In this document: positions 20,714 to 31,627 of the stretch, piece by piece
Layout: each line of letters starts with the position of its first letter
Position numbering within the stretch: position 1 is the stretch's first letter
NCBI RefSeq assembly: GCF_004337985.1
Contig: NC_043744.1
Coordinates: forward strand, 684,730 to 748,729
Origin: Pyricularia pennisetigena
Lineage: Eukaryota > Ascomycota > Sordariomycetes > Magnaporthales > Pyriculariaceae
Length of the DNA: 64,000 nt
Reading direction: 5' to 3'
Program-made: the position numbers and the translations under genes
The notes under the pieces: model-generated
Told to the model about the DNA's origin: nothing
Seen by the model: the letters and a program-made list of their open reading frames with translations, nothing else
The model's database searches: none

Positions 20714-22882
20714 ATGCTAGCCTCTACCCTTTTCAAGATAGTCGCCGTCACGGCCTGCAGCGCTCCGGTGCTGGGTCGTGACCTTCGACTGGGTAGCAAC
20801 GCCAAAGTTGCCGGCCGCTCCGCCTCGGACGACAACAGCCACGCCATCCAAGCCAGGGATGTTTTTCACCGTTACGATAATGGGAGGCTACCATATATTT
20901 GCAGCATCCCGCTTATCGGCCAAATTCCCAAAGTCTGCCGAGCTCCGAAATATGCGCCCACCCAGGCTAGTGCTGGTGGTGCTGGTACTAGTGGTTCTGG
21001 TGCTGGCGCTTCCGGTTCTAGTGCCAAGGGCGATGTTAATATAATGATTGGCTCCGGCAACACTTACACCGGCAATACTGTCGGAGCCGTTCCTAGCTCC
21101 ACCACCTCGGGAACCAACGCTTTGGCGGGTGGCGGTCTTGATAATGCTATTGGTGGCGCTTTGAGCGGCGCTCTGGGTGGTTCCGGAGGTGCTGCCGGTA
21201 GTGCGGCTGCCGGTGATGCTTCTTCGCTCAACACTGCCGGTGGTGCGGCTGCCGGTGATGCTTCTTCGCTCGGAGCTGCCGGTGGTGCGTCTGCCGGTGG
21301 TGCTTCTTCGCTCAACACTGCCGGTGGTGCGCCTGCCGGTGGTGCTTCTTCGCTCAACACTGCCGGTGGTGCGCCTGCCGGTGGTGCTTCTTCGCTCAAC
21401 ACTGCCGGTGGTGCGCCTGCCGGTGGTGCTTCTTCGCTCGGAGCTGCCGGTGGTGCGTCTGCCGGTGGTTTTGGAGATGATACTTCGACCGCCCCAGACG
21501 CCGGTGGCTACGCTTCAGACCCTACTGGGGCTGCCGCTAATTCCGGTGCCCCAGCATCCGCCGGCGCCAGGGGCAACTCTGCTGCCGGCGCCACTGCCGG
21601 TGGCCGCTCTGCTGGCGGCATGGGAACTGACCCTTCCATAGCTGACTCTGCAGACGGCTCAGACTCTGCAGCCTACGGCTCCGATGCTGACCCTGCCGCG
21701 GGTGGCGCCGCCGCCTCCAAAGCCGGCCGTTCTGCAGCTGCCTCTGCCGGTGGCAATTCTGCGGCTGGTATGGGAGGTGATCCTTCCATGGCTGCCTCTA
21801 CCGACACTGCCGACACTTCCGAGTCAAATGGCGCCGAGCCTCCCTCGGGTGCTCCAGGTACCGCTGGACCCAAAGCTCATGAATCTGTGGGTGTTTCTAG
21901 AGGTCAATCTTCTGCACGTGGCACTGGCACTGACTCCACCTCGCTTAACAAGCGCGCGGCAAAGGTTGAAGCTGCCAGCAAAAATAAGCGGCTCCCCGCG
22001 AAATGCCATGTCCCCATCATCAAATCGTTGGGCAGATGCCACCGCCTAAGGAAGGAGAAAAAGGCGGCAAAGAAGCTGGCAGAGGCCAAGGCAGCGCACG
22101 ACCAGGCCGTCGCCGATACCACCAAGCACCACGATCATGAAAAGCGCTCCATCAAATGCTATGTTCCTCTAGTCCGCAGCTTCAGCAGCACATGCAGGGC
22201 CAAGAAAGCCGCCAAGAAACAGGCCGAAGCCAATGGCGGCTATGGAGACTTTAGCAGCCATGGTGGCTATTCTTCCCAGACTGGTTACGGCACCGCGGCT
22301 GGTGGCATGGGTGGTGGTTATGAAGCCACTGGCGGCTACTCTTCCCAGGCTGGTTACGGCATGGGTGGCAGTGGCATGGGTGGCATGGGTGGCATGGGTG
22401 GCAGTGGCATGGGTGGCGGCGCCGGTTACTCCAGCGGGGGTGTCTACAGGCGTTCTGCACCGGCAGCTCATACTGCTGGTCAGGACACCAACGAGGTAGG
22501 ACTGACGCGCTTGCACCTCAAGTGCAGATTGGGTGCATTGAGCTTCGTTTTTGAGACATGCCGCGACATTTACAAGGCCAAGGAAAAGTCAAAGGCTAGA
22601 GGTCATGGCGCCCATTCCTCCATGGGTAGCTCATACCCCGGGGCCGGAGACAGTTACTCGAGTGGCGCTTCGAGCGGTGGTTCCTACGGAGGCAGCATGG
22701 GCGGCAGTATGGATATGGGTATGAGTGGCGGCAGTATGGACAGCAGCATGGGCGGTAGCATGGGCGGTAGCATGAGCGGTGGCATGGACAGCAGCATGGG
22801 CGGTGGCATGGGCGGTGGCATGGACAGCAGCATGGGCGGCGGCGCCAGCAGCGCCATGGGCGGTATGAGCGGCGGCTACTGA
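20714..22882 (+). CDS. Secreted Gly/Ala/Ser-rich repeat protein with four Cys-pair modules
   Basis: Uninterrupted 722-residue ORF; I recognise no named family. Residues 1-21 form a signal peptide (MLASTLFKIVAVTACSAPVLG). Four similar modules carry a Cys pair separated by 10-11 residues with a Pro/hydrophobic core: C63-C75 (CSIPLIGQIPKVC), C431-C442, C482-C494 (CYVPLVRSFSSTC) and C604-C616. Modules 2-4 are followed by Lys/Ala-rich helices (KKAAKKLAEAK), and modules 2 and 3 are preceded by dibasic KR sites suited to Kex2 cleavage. Between modules 1 and 2 lies an about 350-residue disordered region with tandem AGG(A/S)xAGGASSLNT-type repeats; the C-terminal third is Gly/Met/Ser-rich (GGSMDSSMGG). 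Likely cell wall or extracellular; processing into several Cys-bridged peptides is inference. Confidence 0.8.
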   Translation: MLASTLFKIVAVTACSAPVLGRDLRLGSNAKVAGRSASDDNSHAIQARDVFHRYDNGRLPYICSIPLIGQIPKVCRAPKYAPTQASAGGAGTSGSGAGASGSSAKGDVNIMIGSGNTYTGNTVGAVPSSTTSGTNALAGGGLDNAIGGALSGALGGSGGAAGSAAAGDASSLNTAGGAAAGDASSLGAAGGASAGGASSLNTAGGAPAGGASSLNTAGGAPAGGASSLNTAGGAPAGGASSLGAAGGASAGGFGDDTSTAPDAGGYASDPTGAAANSGAPASAGARGNSAAGATAGGRSAGGMGTDPSIADSADGSDSAAYGSDADPAAGGAAASKAGRSAAASAGGNSAAGMGGDPSMAASTDTADTSESNGAEPPSGAPGTAGPKAHESVGVSRGQSSARGTGTDSTSLNKRAAKVEAASKNKRLPAKCHVPIIKSLGRCHRLRKEKKAAKKLAEAKAAHDQAVADTTKHHDHEKRSIKCYVPLVRSFSSTCRAKKAAKKQAEANGGYGDFSSHGGYSSQTGYGTAAGGMGGGYEATGGYSSQAGYGMGGSGMGGMGGMGGSGMGGGAGYSSGGVYRRSAPAAHTAGQDTNEVGLTRLHLKCRLGALSFVFETCRDIYKAKEKSKARGHGAHSSMGSSYPGAGDSYSSGASSGGSYGGSMGGSMDMGMSGGSMDSSMGGSMGGSMSGGMDSSMGGGMGGGMDSSMGGGASSAMGGMSGGY
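21210..21470 (+). repeat. 42-bp tandem repeats within the secreted protein
   Basis: Near-identical 42-nt units (GCCGGTGGTGCG..CTTCTTCGCTC) repeated about six times encode AGGAxAGGASSL(N/G)(T/A). Copies are nearly identical at the DNA level, so the array is young or homogenised and probably length-polymorphic. Confidence 0.85.
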
Positions 22883-23726
22883 AGAAAGGCTTATTTTGGA
22901 GCTTTTCTATGACTGACCACTTTTTCTTTCGCTATGTTCAAGTTACCGGTCTTTGACAGAGGCTTATGAAGGAGGAAAAGAATATTTTGGTTCAATGATT
23001 TTGTCTGATTATTCAGATACCACGCTCGTTTTGTATGACACGACTTTGCAATAGAATTTTACCTATTATTACTTAAAATACCGCTTTCAGTAGTGACTGG
23101 GCCCTTTTCTTCTTCTTCAGCATCTTGATAACCACTGGGCAATCATGTTCCATGGCTGGCTGCCGGCCAGGATGCACATTCATTGGCGACAGAAGTGAGC
23201 CTCATTATTAGAATAGATCATCTCAAGTCCTGGCGGTCCTAGGTATGTCCAACGACCAGCCGGCGAGATGCTAGCTGTTAAGGGAAAAAAAAAAACGACA
23301 GCGAGAGCAATGTTGCACGTTATTCTGTCTCACATCTCTCGTCGCATTTTGGTATTTTGTTTTTATTTTCTTCTTCTTTCTTCTCTTCTCTTTGTCAGAG
23401 CAACTGTCTGGTTCATGTATCAGGTTAGCGACACCCTCGGCCCGTCATGCGAACTTGTCAAGAATGACATGAACACACAGACGCGCACATTCAGTTTGAC
23501 CATAAGTGTACCTGCGTTGGAACATGCTTGGCTGGTTTTGCATTCGACCAGACGAGAGGAAAAAAAAAAAAAAAAGCTTGCCACAATTTCGGACACGTTT
23601 GACAAGGGCCATGTTGCTGCAGGTTTGGACCTAGCGCTGAGCTTCTATGCGAAATTGTGGTCTTCAATTGGCTTGACGATCAACACGAACCTTGGCGAGC
23701 TTGACCTGGTATTCCTTTTGAGCNNT

Positions 23727-23759
<33 letters not shown>

Positions 23760-24092
23760 GGCTATTGCTCAAACGGGAAGAGAGTTCTCATTCTGTCTGC
23801 CATTTAGCGCGGTTTAGATTTGCCCTAGACCACCGGAGTAGGGATGAACATGATGCGCAGAGAGATATCTTTGCTTGGATCCCATCGAAACCAATGACTT
23901 GGGATGGCTCTGCTCTCGGAAAGTTATTCCGACGACCTCAGCAGCCGAGGGAATATATCATGCCACATCATCTTGGGAAACCCCTAGTCACCCCCAGACT
24001 CCAGCTCGCATGCACTAGGAGGGGGTATCTGTTCTGTTTTCGAAGCCATCCTGTCGCTCCATGTTGACAAAACAAAACAGCCCAGAAAAGCC
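22883..24092. other. Intergenic with A/T tracts and a 2-N gap
   Basis: About 1.2 kb. Contains A runs at 23284-23295 and 23561-23575, NN at 23724-23725 and T30 at 23729-23758. ORFs crossing these tracts are not credible. Confidence 0.6.
23724..23758 (+). repeat. NN gap plus T30 homopolymer
   Basis: Two ambiguous bases, TGG, then 30 T: an assembly weak point. Confidence 0.9.
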
Positions 24093-25809
24093 ATGATCAA
24101 CGAGAACTATGACCTCGAGGCGAAGCTGCTCGCACGCAACTGGTCCCTAACGGCAGTGAGCGGATTAGTGCTTCTGGGCAGGATCTATTCGCGCCTATGG
24201 AAACAACGGTTGGCCTTGTGGTGGGATGACTGGATCATCGTATTGACGTGGCTGCTCCTGCTCATCACGTCCATCTATTCCATCTTCCAGCTGCGCGGCT
24301 CCGGGGTGCCCGTGTCGGACCTCACGGCACAGGAAAGGACCGACTTCATGTTTTGGACCCAGCTGGTTGCCACGATCGCAGTCATCACCAGTGCTTCGGC
24401 CAAGACGGGCTTCTGCGCAACGCTCATCCGCGCCTCCACACCGCAATTACTTCGGCAGAACCAGACGAGGAACAGTGGCTCATGGAGCCAGAGTAGCGCC
24501 GAGACCGCACGACCGCAACGGAAATGGAGGGATAACATGGGGAACTGGCAGTGGGGGATGGACTGGCCAACGGGAGGGAGCAACCGAAAGGACAACAAGG
24601 AAAAGGAAAAGGAACAATCGAATTCGAAGTGGAGGGATAGTTCGGGGAACTGGCAGTGGCCTAAAAAAGCCAAGAATCGACAGCTACCATCGATGCCAAA
24701 CCCTGCTGCCCCAGAAGAGCCTACAAGAAACTGGCGAGACTCTGCCGGTAACTGGCAGTGGGGGTTGAGCATAAGGGGCCAGACGCGCCAGATATGGCTA
24801 CGCTGGACATCCTGGATCGTTTTGGTCGCCGTAAATATCGTCTCACTGCTCGCTGGCGTCTTGATATGGACGCGCTGCAATCCCATCGCGAAGACGTACC
24901 GACCAGATGTCTCCGGACAATGCTTCAGTAACACTACCACCTCGGCAATTTTCACCAGCAATAACGCCTTCTCGGGGGCGATGGATCTTATCCTTAGCGT
25001 GCTGCCCTTGCTGATCCTTTGGGGAAAAGGGTTAACTCGGGGACAGAAGCTAGGCGTGTTTTTTTGTGTTCTGCTAGGAAGCTTGTATGAAAACCCTTCC
25101 CTCGTTCAAGTTTGATCCCCCAAAGAAAAGCGCAGGGCTGATCTGATCCGAAATGATCTCTTAGTACTGCAGCTGCTGCCTTTGTTAAAGCTGCCGAAAC
25201 ACAACTCAACATGGACGGCGACCCAACCAGTAAGTCTTTTCTTTCTTTACTCTTTGTTTGGCACTCTGCTCCCATAGGCGCTCTGTACGTCTTCTTCCCA
25301 CAAACAAGTAACTGACGACACGGCTAACTCCCAAAAAAAAACCTCTAGTTACCGGCGCGAGCTACCTGGTTTGGGGGGCCGTCGAATCGCACGTCATCGT
25401 CATCGCTGCTTCGCTCCCGTCACTTGGCTATCTCATCTGGCCACCACGTGAAGACGACCGCATCGTCGTGCCATCGACGCAGACGTGGCGCATTCCGACG
25501 CCCGAGGGACTGCGTGAAGCCATGGACCGGCCCGTGACCACAGCCGACCTGCTATCGACAGGTCAAACGACGGTTCGCTGGGACTTGGACAAGGCGGGCA
25601 TGATGCCTACCTACCCGAAGGTGGTGCCGGCTGATATTGAACGCACTGGAGAGGCTCCATGGCCTCCAACGAGTATGATGGCGAGACCGAGACCGAAGTC
25701 GTCCAACGCCATGCTACGGCCTCCGCCGGTGCCTGTCAAGGATGCACGCAGGGACCAAAGGTCGAAATCAATGATTTCAGGGAGTTCGGCCAATGCCATG
25801 TTTATCTGA
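24093..25809 (+). CDS. PTH11-like rhodopsin-domain membrane protein with WRDxxGNWQW loop repeats
   Basis: Seven-segment integral membrane protein of the fungal rhodopsin-domain (PTH11-like) group; role in sensing is known only for some relatives. Exons 24093-25084, 25165-25229 and 25349-25809 give 505 residues. TM1 TAVSGLVLLGRIYSRL, TM2 with the family WDD (WWDDWIIVLTWLLLL), TM3 FWTQLVATIAVITSASAKTGF, TM4 WIVLVAVNIVSLLAGVLIW followed by RCNP and a QCF, TM5 AMDLILSVLPLLILWG, TM6 across the first splice, TM7 with SYLVWGAVESHVIVIAASLPSL. The loop between TM3 and TM4, normally short, is expanded to about 120 residues and holds three copies of WRDxxGNWQW starting at residues 145, 180 and 214. The C-terminal tail (about 110 residues) is cytosolic and Pro/Arg/Ser-rich. 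Splices conserve frame and family motifs. Confidence 0.82.
24525..24761 (+). repeat. Three coding repeats WRDxxGNWQW
   Basis: Units at 24525-24554, 24630-24659 and 24732-24761, about 35 codons apart. The DNA of the copies differs at synonymous positions (AGG/CGA, GAT/GAC, GGG/GGT, AAC kept) while the peptide is kept, which suggests selection on the peptide. Confidence 0.85.
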
Positions 25810-26199
25810 TGATTATTTTTTTTTATCTGTCGTGCGTTTGTGTCGAGATATTTTTGTCCTTTTCTTTTTTTTTTCATGAAAGCCATGACGGTTTCTTGTT
25901 TCAGCGCAATGTGTTTAGGACTCTTGGACGTTTGCAACCACGGAATGTAATTATAAGCGGCATAACGTCACGTTTTTCTCTATTGTTTCAGAAACAACAA
26001 AGTTACTCGCTTTATCGTCGCAGGTAATATTCCATCATAATTTTCAGTGTGATGAATGTGGTACCTGATCAAGTCTGAAGTATGTTCGAACGACGACGTA
26101 CCTGGCCAAGAAACAAACACAAAAGCGGCCGAGCCTGCTGCATCAAACCCATCCGATGTTATTCATACATTTGGTACGGGCACATCACTGTATCTTCTT

Positions 26200-26279
26200 N
26201 NNNNNNNNNNNNNNNNNNNNNNNNNNNNNNNNNNNNNNNNNNNNNNNNNNNNNNNNNNNNNNNNNNNNNNNNNNNNNNN
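26200..26279. other. Assembly gap (80 N)
   Basis: Run of N; content unknown. Confidence 0.99.
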
Positions 26280-26592
26280 TTATGCGCACCAATCAAGAGC
26301 AAAGGTGGAAGTCAGTGATCGAACGGGGTTACCAAAGTTCGAAGCTTTGTGGTCAACCTAAACCTCAGATATCTAGACCACTATAGATCGTCGCGACCCA
26401 TTCTGCACCACTATACCAGTTGGAAGTGACGTCAAAGGTATCAATAATGGTGGGGGTCTTTACCGATGAGGTCCGCTTTGGTGCGGAAGCCAAGCCCAAT
26501 GTCTCTAGCAAACTGTGGCTCTTTGTCTGGGCTGGTTGTGAACCCCAACCAACCCCAATTTGCTCGAATGATCTTCTCCCAAACTCGCAGGG

Positions 26593-26623
<31 letters not shown>
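26593..26623 (+). repeat. A31 homopolymer
   Basis: Uninterrupted intergenic A run. Confidence 0.95.
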
Positions 26624-26625
<2 letters not shown>

Positions 26626-26877
26626 ATCCGCAATGCAAATTGACTGTCTCGGGCTGTCAGTCATTCCTTTTCAATCGGTCATGGGCAACCGTTGCCCGAA
26701 TAAAAAGCAACACCCGCGCCAAAAACACCAAACGTCCTGTCTCCGTATTGAAAAGTGACCTCCGTGATGCCGCCGTAAGATGTAAATGATGACATAATTC
26801 AATGCTTATCATGATTCCAAACTTGGGGAAGATTAGATAAAGAATTTCATTCAGAGTAGTAGGTTGACTTATCTGAC

Positions 26878-26896
26878 TTTTTTTTTTTTTTTTTTT
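26878..26896 (+). repeat. T19 homopolymer
   Basis: Uninterrupted intergenic T run, 254 bp after the A31 tract. Confidence 0.95.
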
Positions 26897-27560
26897 CTTT
26901 TCCCAAATCCCACAAAGGACGAATTTAGGATGTTACAAGAACCCAAAACGGCGGTAATACGGAAGAATCATGGCACGTATTGCGTCCCTAGCACATAGCG
27001 ACGCGTGCTGTGTGTTGCAGGCTATATTTACCGAAGTCGCTGGCATACTGGCATTAGTCAGAGACGATGAGCTTTCGTCTTTTGGCTGTGTTCTTTAGTG
27101 CAACACTGTGCCCACACCCGCTTTCTTGCCCCGCAGCAATCCGCAAAATGGCGTATCTCCATGGGGATTTGCAGCGGGGCGAGCCACTGGCATCAAGGAC
27201 GTCTTCGGACTGATTGAGATTGATGCGGTATGTCTGCCCAACCTCTTCCTGAATCAAATCAACTTGATTCGCTCCGATGTCGCGCCCCGCTCGGTACCCC
27301 GATCCCCATGTCTTAAATTATGTCGAGTCATCCGTGAGGAGAATCTGCGGCCGTCGGACAGGCAGTTGGTAAATGATCGCCGAGACGGAGCCCGCCGAGC
27401 AGGCCATCCAAAGAAGCAAAGAAAAAGAAAAGTTATATTGACTTGGCTTCCCGCAAAGCTCTTGGTGATGTTGTGAGCTTTCATGCATGTTCACTGAAAT
27501 TTCAAGAAACAAAATCTCTAGTATCACTCCAAAATTCACACCCAATAGCAAGCAACAGCC

Positions 27561-29810
27561 ATGGCGGGCCTCACAAGGCTCAGCGGCTTCAATGTCGCCA
27601 ACATTCTGGAAAAACGCAAGCTTCTCATGGCTGTCAATTCCATGGCTGCATTGTCAATCTTCTTCTTTGGATATGACCAGGGGATCATGTGAGTTTTGCT
27701 TTTGATGTTCGCGGCCGTCTTTCGAGGGCAAACCAAAAGCTGACCCGGGCGGGTTTTTCTCAGGGGGGGAATAAGTAGGTACACAAAGTTCGAGTACTGC
27801 AGATGCTTGTTTTTGGATTGCAGAACACGGAATGCCATGATTTCGTGATTTCTTATGGCGCGAACCGCAAAATTCTGATCCGATACTCTACACCTCTATA
27901 GACAATGCAAAGCACTACATCGACCTCATGGGCTTCGGCTATGTTGACCCTGTCACCAAGGAACCTGTCATAACCGACAGCCTGCTCCAGGGCGGCATCG
28001 TATCGGTATACTACCTGGGCACACTATGCGGCTGCTTGCTTGGAGGATGGGTGGGTGACAAGGTTGGCCGTATCAAAACCATTGCCTTTGGCGCCGTCTG
28101 GGCTATCTTTGGGGCATGCTTGCAAACATCAGCCATGAACGCCACTTGGATGATTTGCTGTATGTTGTTCTTCCCTGATCTTGGGAGCCCTTGCCCGTCC
28201 CGCCCTCCTGTCCGATATTAAATCTGACCCGTGCCTCCTTGAATACGTCACCAGCTCGCTTCATCAACGGCATCGGCACCGGCATCCTGAATGCCATTGT
28301 TCCCGTCTGGGCCACCGAGACGGCTGAGCACACTTCTCGCGGGCAGTTTATCGCCATCGAATTCACTCTCAACATCTTTGGTGTTGTTGTCGCGTACTGG
28401 CTCAGCTTTGGTCTTTCCTTCGTCCACAATGGCGAATCAGCGATCCGATGGCGCTTCCCTATTGCTTTCCAGATCATCCCGCTGCTGGTTCTTCTATCCG
28501 CTATATGGTTCTTCCCGGAATCGCCACGCTGGCTCGCCAAGGTCGACCGCGACGAGGAGGCGCTTTTCATCCTCCAGAGGCTACGCGGCACCGAAGGCGG
28601 CCGCGCCGAGGCTGAATATCACGACATCAAGAACGTGGTAGCGCTCGAGGCGCGCGAGTCGACTCGGAACTCGTACCTCCACATGCTCTTTGGCATCGGC
28701 TCCGGTGAGCTGCATACCGGTAGGCGCGTGCAGCTTGTCATATGGCTGCAGATCATGCAGGAGTGGGTGGGCATCGCGGGTGTGACCGTCTATGCCCCGA
28801 CAATTTTCCGCATCGCCGGCTTCGACACGGAAAAGTCGCAGTGGATCAGCGGGCTCAACAACATATTCTACATGTTTGCAACTCTTGTCTGTGTCTTCAC
28901 GCTTGACAGGATTGGCCGCCGGTGGACTCTCTACTGGGGTGCGGTTGGCCAGGGCATCTCCATGTTCCTAGCTGCCGCCTTTTCCAGACTCGGTATCGAC
29001 GCGAGGGCCGCCGGCAACAGCGGTCAGGCAGATTCTTATGGAGCCGCCGCGGCTGCTTTTGTGTTTATTTTCACAAGTGTAAGCTCAAAGAATAAGGCCT
29101 TCTTGAAGTTGCCAATAATCGCACCATGCTTTCTGTGAACATGCTTACTGATGAAAAAAAAAATAATAAATAGGTTTTTGGCGCCACTTGGTAAATCCGA
29201 CCCACAAACAAACCATTTGATGTTCGGCTGGTTGAGTGGCCTCGTCAGAAAAACACACATGGCGCTGTCTGCTAACTTAATTCAGGCTCACGGTACCATG
29301 GCTATACCCTGCAGAAATATTCCCCTTACAAGTTCGAGCAAAAGGCAACGCCTGGGGCGTCGTCGGATGGTCCATTGGGAACGTAAGTGAGGCGAAGCGA
29401 TCTGTGATGAAACTTTACCGAAGACGCATGCTAGGTTACTAATTTTGCATCGTGAGCTACGCGTCTAGGGATGGCTTACGCTGCTGTGTCCCGTCATGTT
29501 CGAGGCCATTGGCGAGAACACGCTGCATATTTTCGGCGCCTGCAACGTGTTGGCGATTCCAATTGTCTGGGCCTTGTATCCAGAAAGCAACCAGCGCACG
29601 CTAGAGGAGATGGATCTGCTGTTCGCTGCCCCCACGCCTTGGGTCTGGGATGCCGAGAAGACCTTTGCAAGACTGCAGGCGGAGAGACCTGAGCTTGTGG
29701 CAGCTGCGAAGCACAACCAGAAGATTGTTGATGTGGAGGGGGTAGTTGGTGAACGATCATCGTCCACGGAGCCGGTCGCTGGCCCATCCGCCACAAACTC
29801 AGGGGTTTAA
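27561..29810 (+). CDS. MFS sugar transporter (SP family)
   Basis: Twelve-segment sugar:H+ symporter-type carrier of the plasma membrane. Seven exons: 27561-27688, 27764-27774 (11 nt), 27902-28159, 28255-29078, 29174-29190 (17 nt), 29286-29382 and 29469-29810; 558 residues. Family signatures in order: FFGYDQGIMGGINN (TM1, built over the first micro-exon), GGWVGDKVGRIKT (loop 2-3), ARFINGIGTG-type TM4 entry, PVWATETA, PESPRWLAKVDRDEEA (loop 6-7), LDRIGRRW (loop 8-9), PWLYPAEIFPLQVRAKGNAW (TM10, built over the 17-nt exon), and YPESNQRTLEEMD near the end. All six introns are GT..AG. Codons split across splices match the family at every junction. Substrate is not resolvable; mono- or disaccharide uptake is likely. 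Confidence 0.9.
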
Positions 29811-30483
29811 CATCTTTGGGAGATGGCCGTGGGGGGGCTTGTGTGAGGACCCAGCTCCTGGGAAGGCCACTAGGAAAATGAGTCTGTTAAGCCGCAAGTG
29901 GTCTGGCCACATATACAGTGGCTGGCCAAGGACGCGGCATCAGAAGGCTTGTCGAATTTTGCCTGTGGCAGCCAAGATCCATAATCATCACAGATTTACC
30001 ATCAAACCGTCGGAAGTGCGACCAATTAGACTTGTTACATTGCTCTTGGCAGAAGCCTATCACGTACGGGTCTTGAAGTAAAGCAAAATGCAAGCATGGA
30101 ATGCCTCGGCAACACATTTAGGGGCAGGGTAATGGCTAAGCTCGATCTGGATAACATTTCTCTTGCAGATTATGATGAAAAGCCTCACCGTCTGCGAACC
30201 ATGTTCAAGCTTGGTGATGGAAACCAGATCCCACTGGCAGACAAACATCCGTCTTGCACGAACATTTAGATCAGGCTGGGATAAGGTTTCTCCACGGCCT
30301 CAATCGTCCGATCCAATGCTTATTTTCTCGGCTCAACATCACTCTTTCTGTTACAGAACTACAAATAGCACAATAAGATACTATCAATATTTACTAGCAA
30401 CATTTTCTGCCCAGATATACTTTAGATTGGTTTCGTCTGTCAAAACTATCTTCGCCATCCAATTACCCCCTTCCCCTGCCAAC
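29811..30483. other. Intergenic, no gene seen
   Basis: About 0.67 kb between the sugar transporter stop and the next small secreted ORF. Confidence 0.55.
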
Positions 30484-30971
30484 ATGGGTTTCCAGGCCAT
30501 CTTTGCCCTCGTCGCTCTTGCCGGCCTGACCGCCGCCACGGCCGTCCAGGCGCGCCAGGACATCAGTGCTGATGACGCCGAGCTAACCGGAAAACGCAAG
30601 GCGGCCGCCGACAGCTTGGATAGGGAATCCAAAGGTCCCGAAAGCCTGGAAACGATCTTGAAGGCGCACGTGTGCGAGCCGATCAAGCTCGAGAATGAGC
30701 TGGACCCGGAGAAGCTCGAAGGGGAGTCGGCCAAGTACAACAAAGACCTCGAGACTTGGACCACACAGAGCGACGAGAACATGGAGACGCTCAAAGAAAC
30801 CACTGTATCTCGTCACTGCCCTGGCCGTGATTGGCGCTGCGGGCGAGGTACTTGAGCACGAGGGCCTGGACATCGAGAAGGCTCTCGAAAGTGTGCTCAA
30901 AGGGAGACCAAGAAGTGCAGGGACAGTCCGTCGGCAAGTGGGATTCCATCATCGACCAATCTAAGCACTGA
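30484..30971 (+). pseudogene. Small secreted helical protein, reading frame broken
   Basis: ATG at 30484 opens a signal peptide (MGFQAIFALVALAGLTAATA) and about 100 charged, helix-prone residues (ENELDPEKLEGESAKYNKD), with stop at 30855 after an atypical Cys/Arg tail. From about 30795 the next frame reads protein-like text (YLVTALAVIGAAGEVLEHEG), and from about 30903 the third frame reads GDQEVQGQSVGKWDSIID to a stop at 30971. Each change is +1, and both can be placed right after the same heptamer CTCAAAG. Alternatives: one 98-nt intron 30805-30902 (weak GTATCT donor, AAG acceptor), sequencing errors, or a decaying gene. No family recognised; acts outside the cell if expressed. Confidence 0.5.
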
Positions 30972-31585
30972 TACAAGACCACAAATAGTTCTGCCAGGGG
31001 TGCCGGGGCTCCATCCGTGGTGGCATTGGGCCGGGGAGTCTTTTGCTTCCGTCGTTGGGACCGTTTTCGTATTGTAAATCTGCAGCCAAGACCATGAGCT
31101 AACCCCCCACAGGCTTTAGGGTTGGGGGAGAAGCAGAGCAGACAAGACACAGAATAACAGACAAAACCTTGATGCTATGTGCGCTTAAGCGTGTAACAAA
31201 ATCACTCGCCGCAGGATACATTGCAAAATGATGTCCCCTACTAGCCTTGACTGCGGGGCTCATCTACCTATATTGGATGCGATCTGACGTTGAATCATAG
31301 TTCACCTGGCAGACTAGGTTCACTTGGCATACTAGGTTTTGCCTGTGACCAAGTGTTGAACCCAGGATGTTTGCTGCACGTTGGTTGGCTCCTTGGTCTG
31401 AATGATAAAATTACAGTTGGGGGGTTGATCCTCGGCAGCCTGCAGGAGGGGAGTTGAACCGCCAAGTCAAGTTTCGGCCATGATCCACTGCCACTTCGGC
31501 GCTCACCGAAACGGATCGCACACACTTACCAACGTATAACGAAGGCCAAATATCATCCACCACCATTGATTCATTCACTCACCAG

Positions 31586-31627
<42 letters not shown>

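Larger units (their letters stand above)
25810..27560. other. Intergenic with gap and homopolymers
   Basis: About 1.75 kb. Holds an 80-N gap (26200-26279), A31 at 26593-26623 and T19 at 26878-26896. No credible gene outside the gap. Confidence 0.6.

Noticed and set aside
21064..21402. Pro/Ala/Glu-rich minus-strand ORF inside the secreted repeat gene
   Set aside because: Antisense shadow of the tandem GC-rich repeats; the plus-strand frame has the signal peptide and continuous length.
26056..26386. ORFs spanning the 80-N gap
   Set aside because: They are open only because N positions are undefined; flanks show no coding signal.
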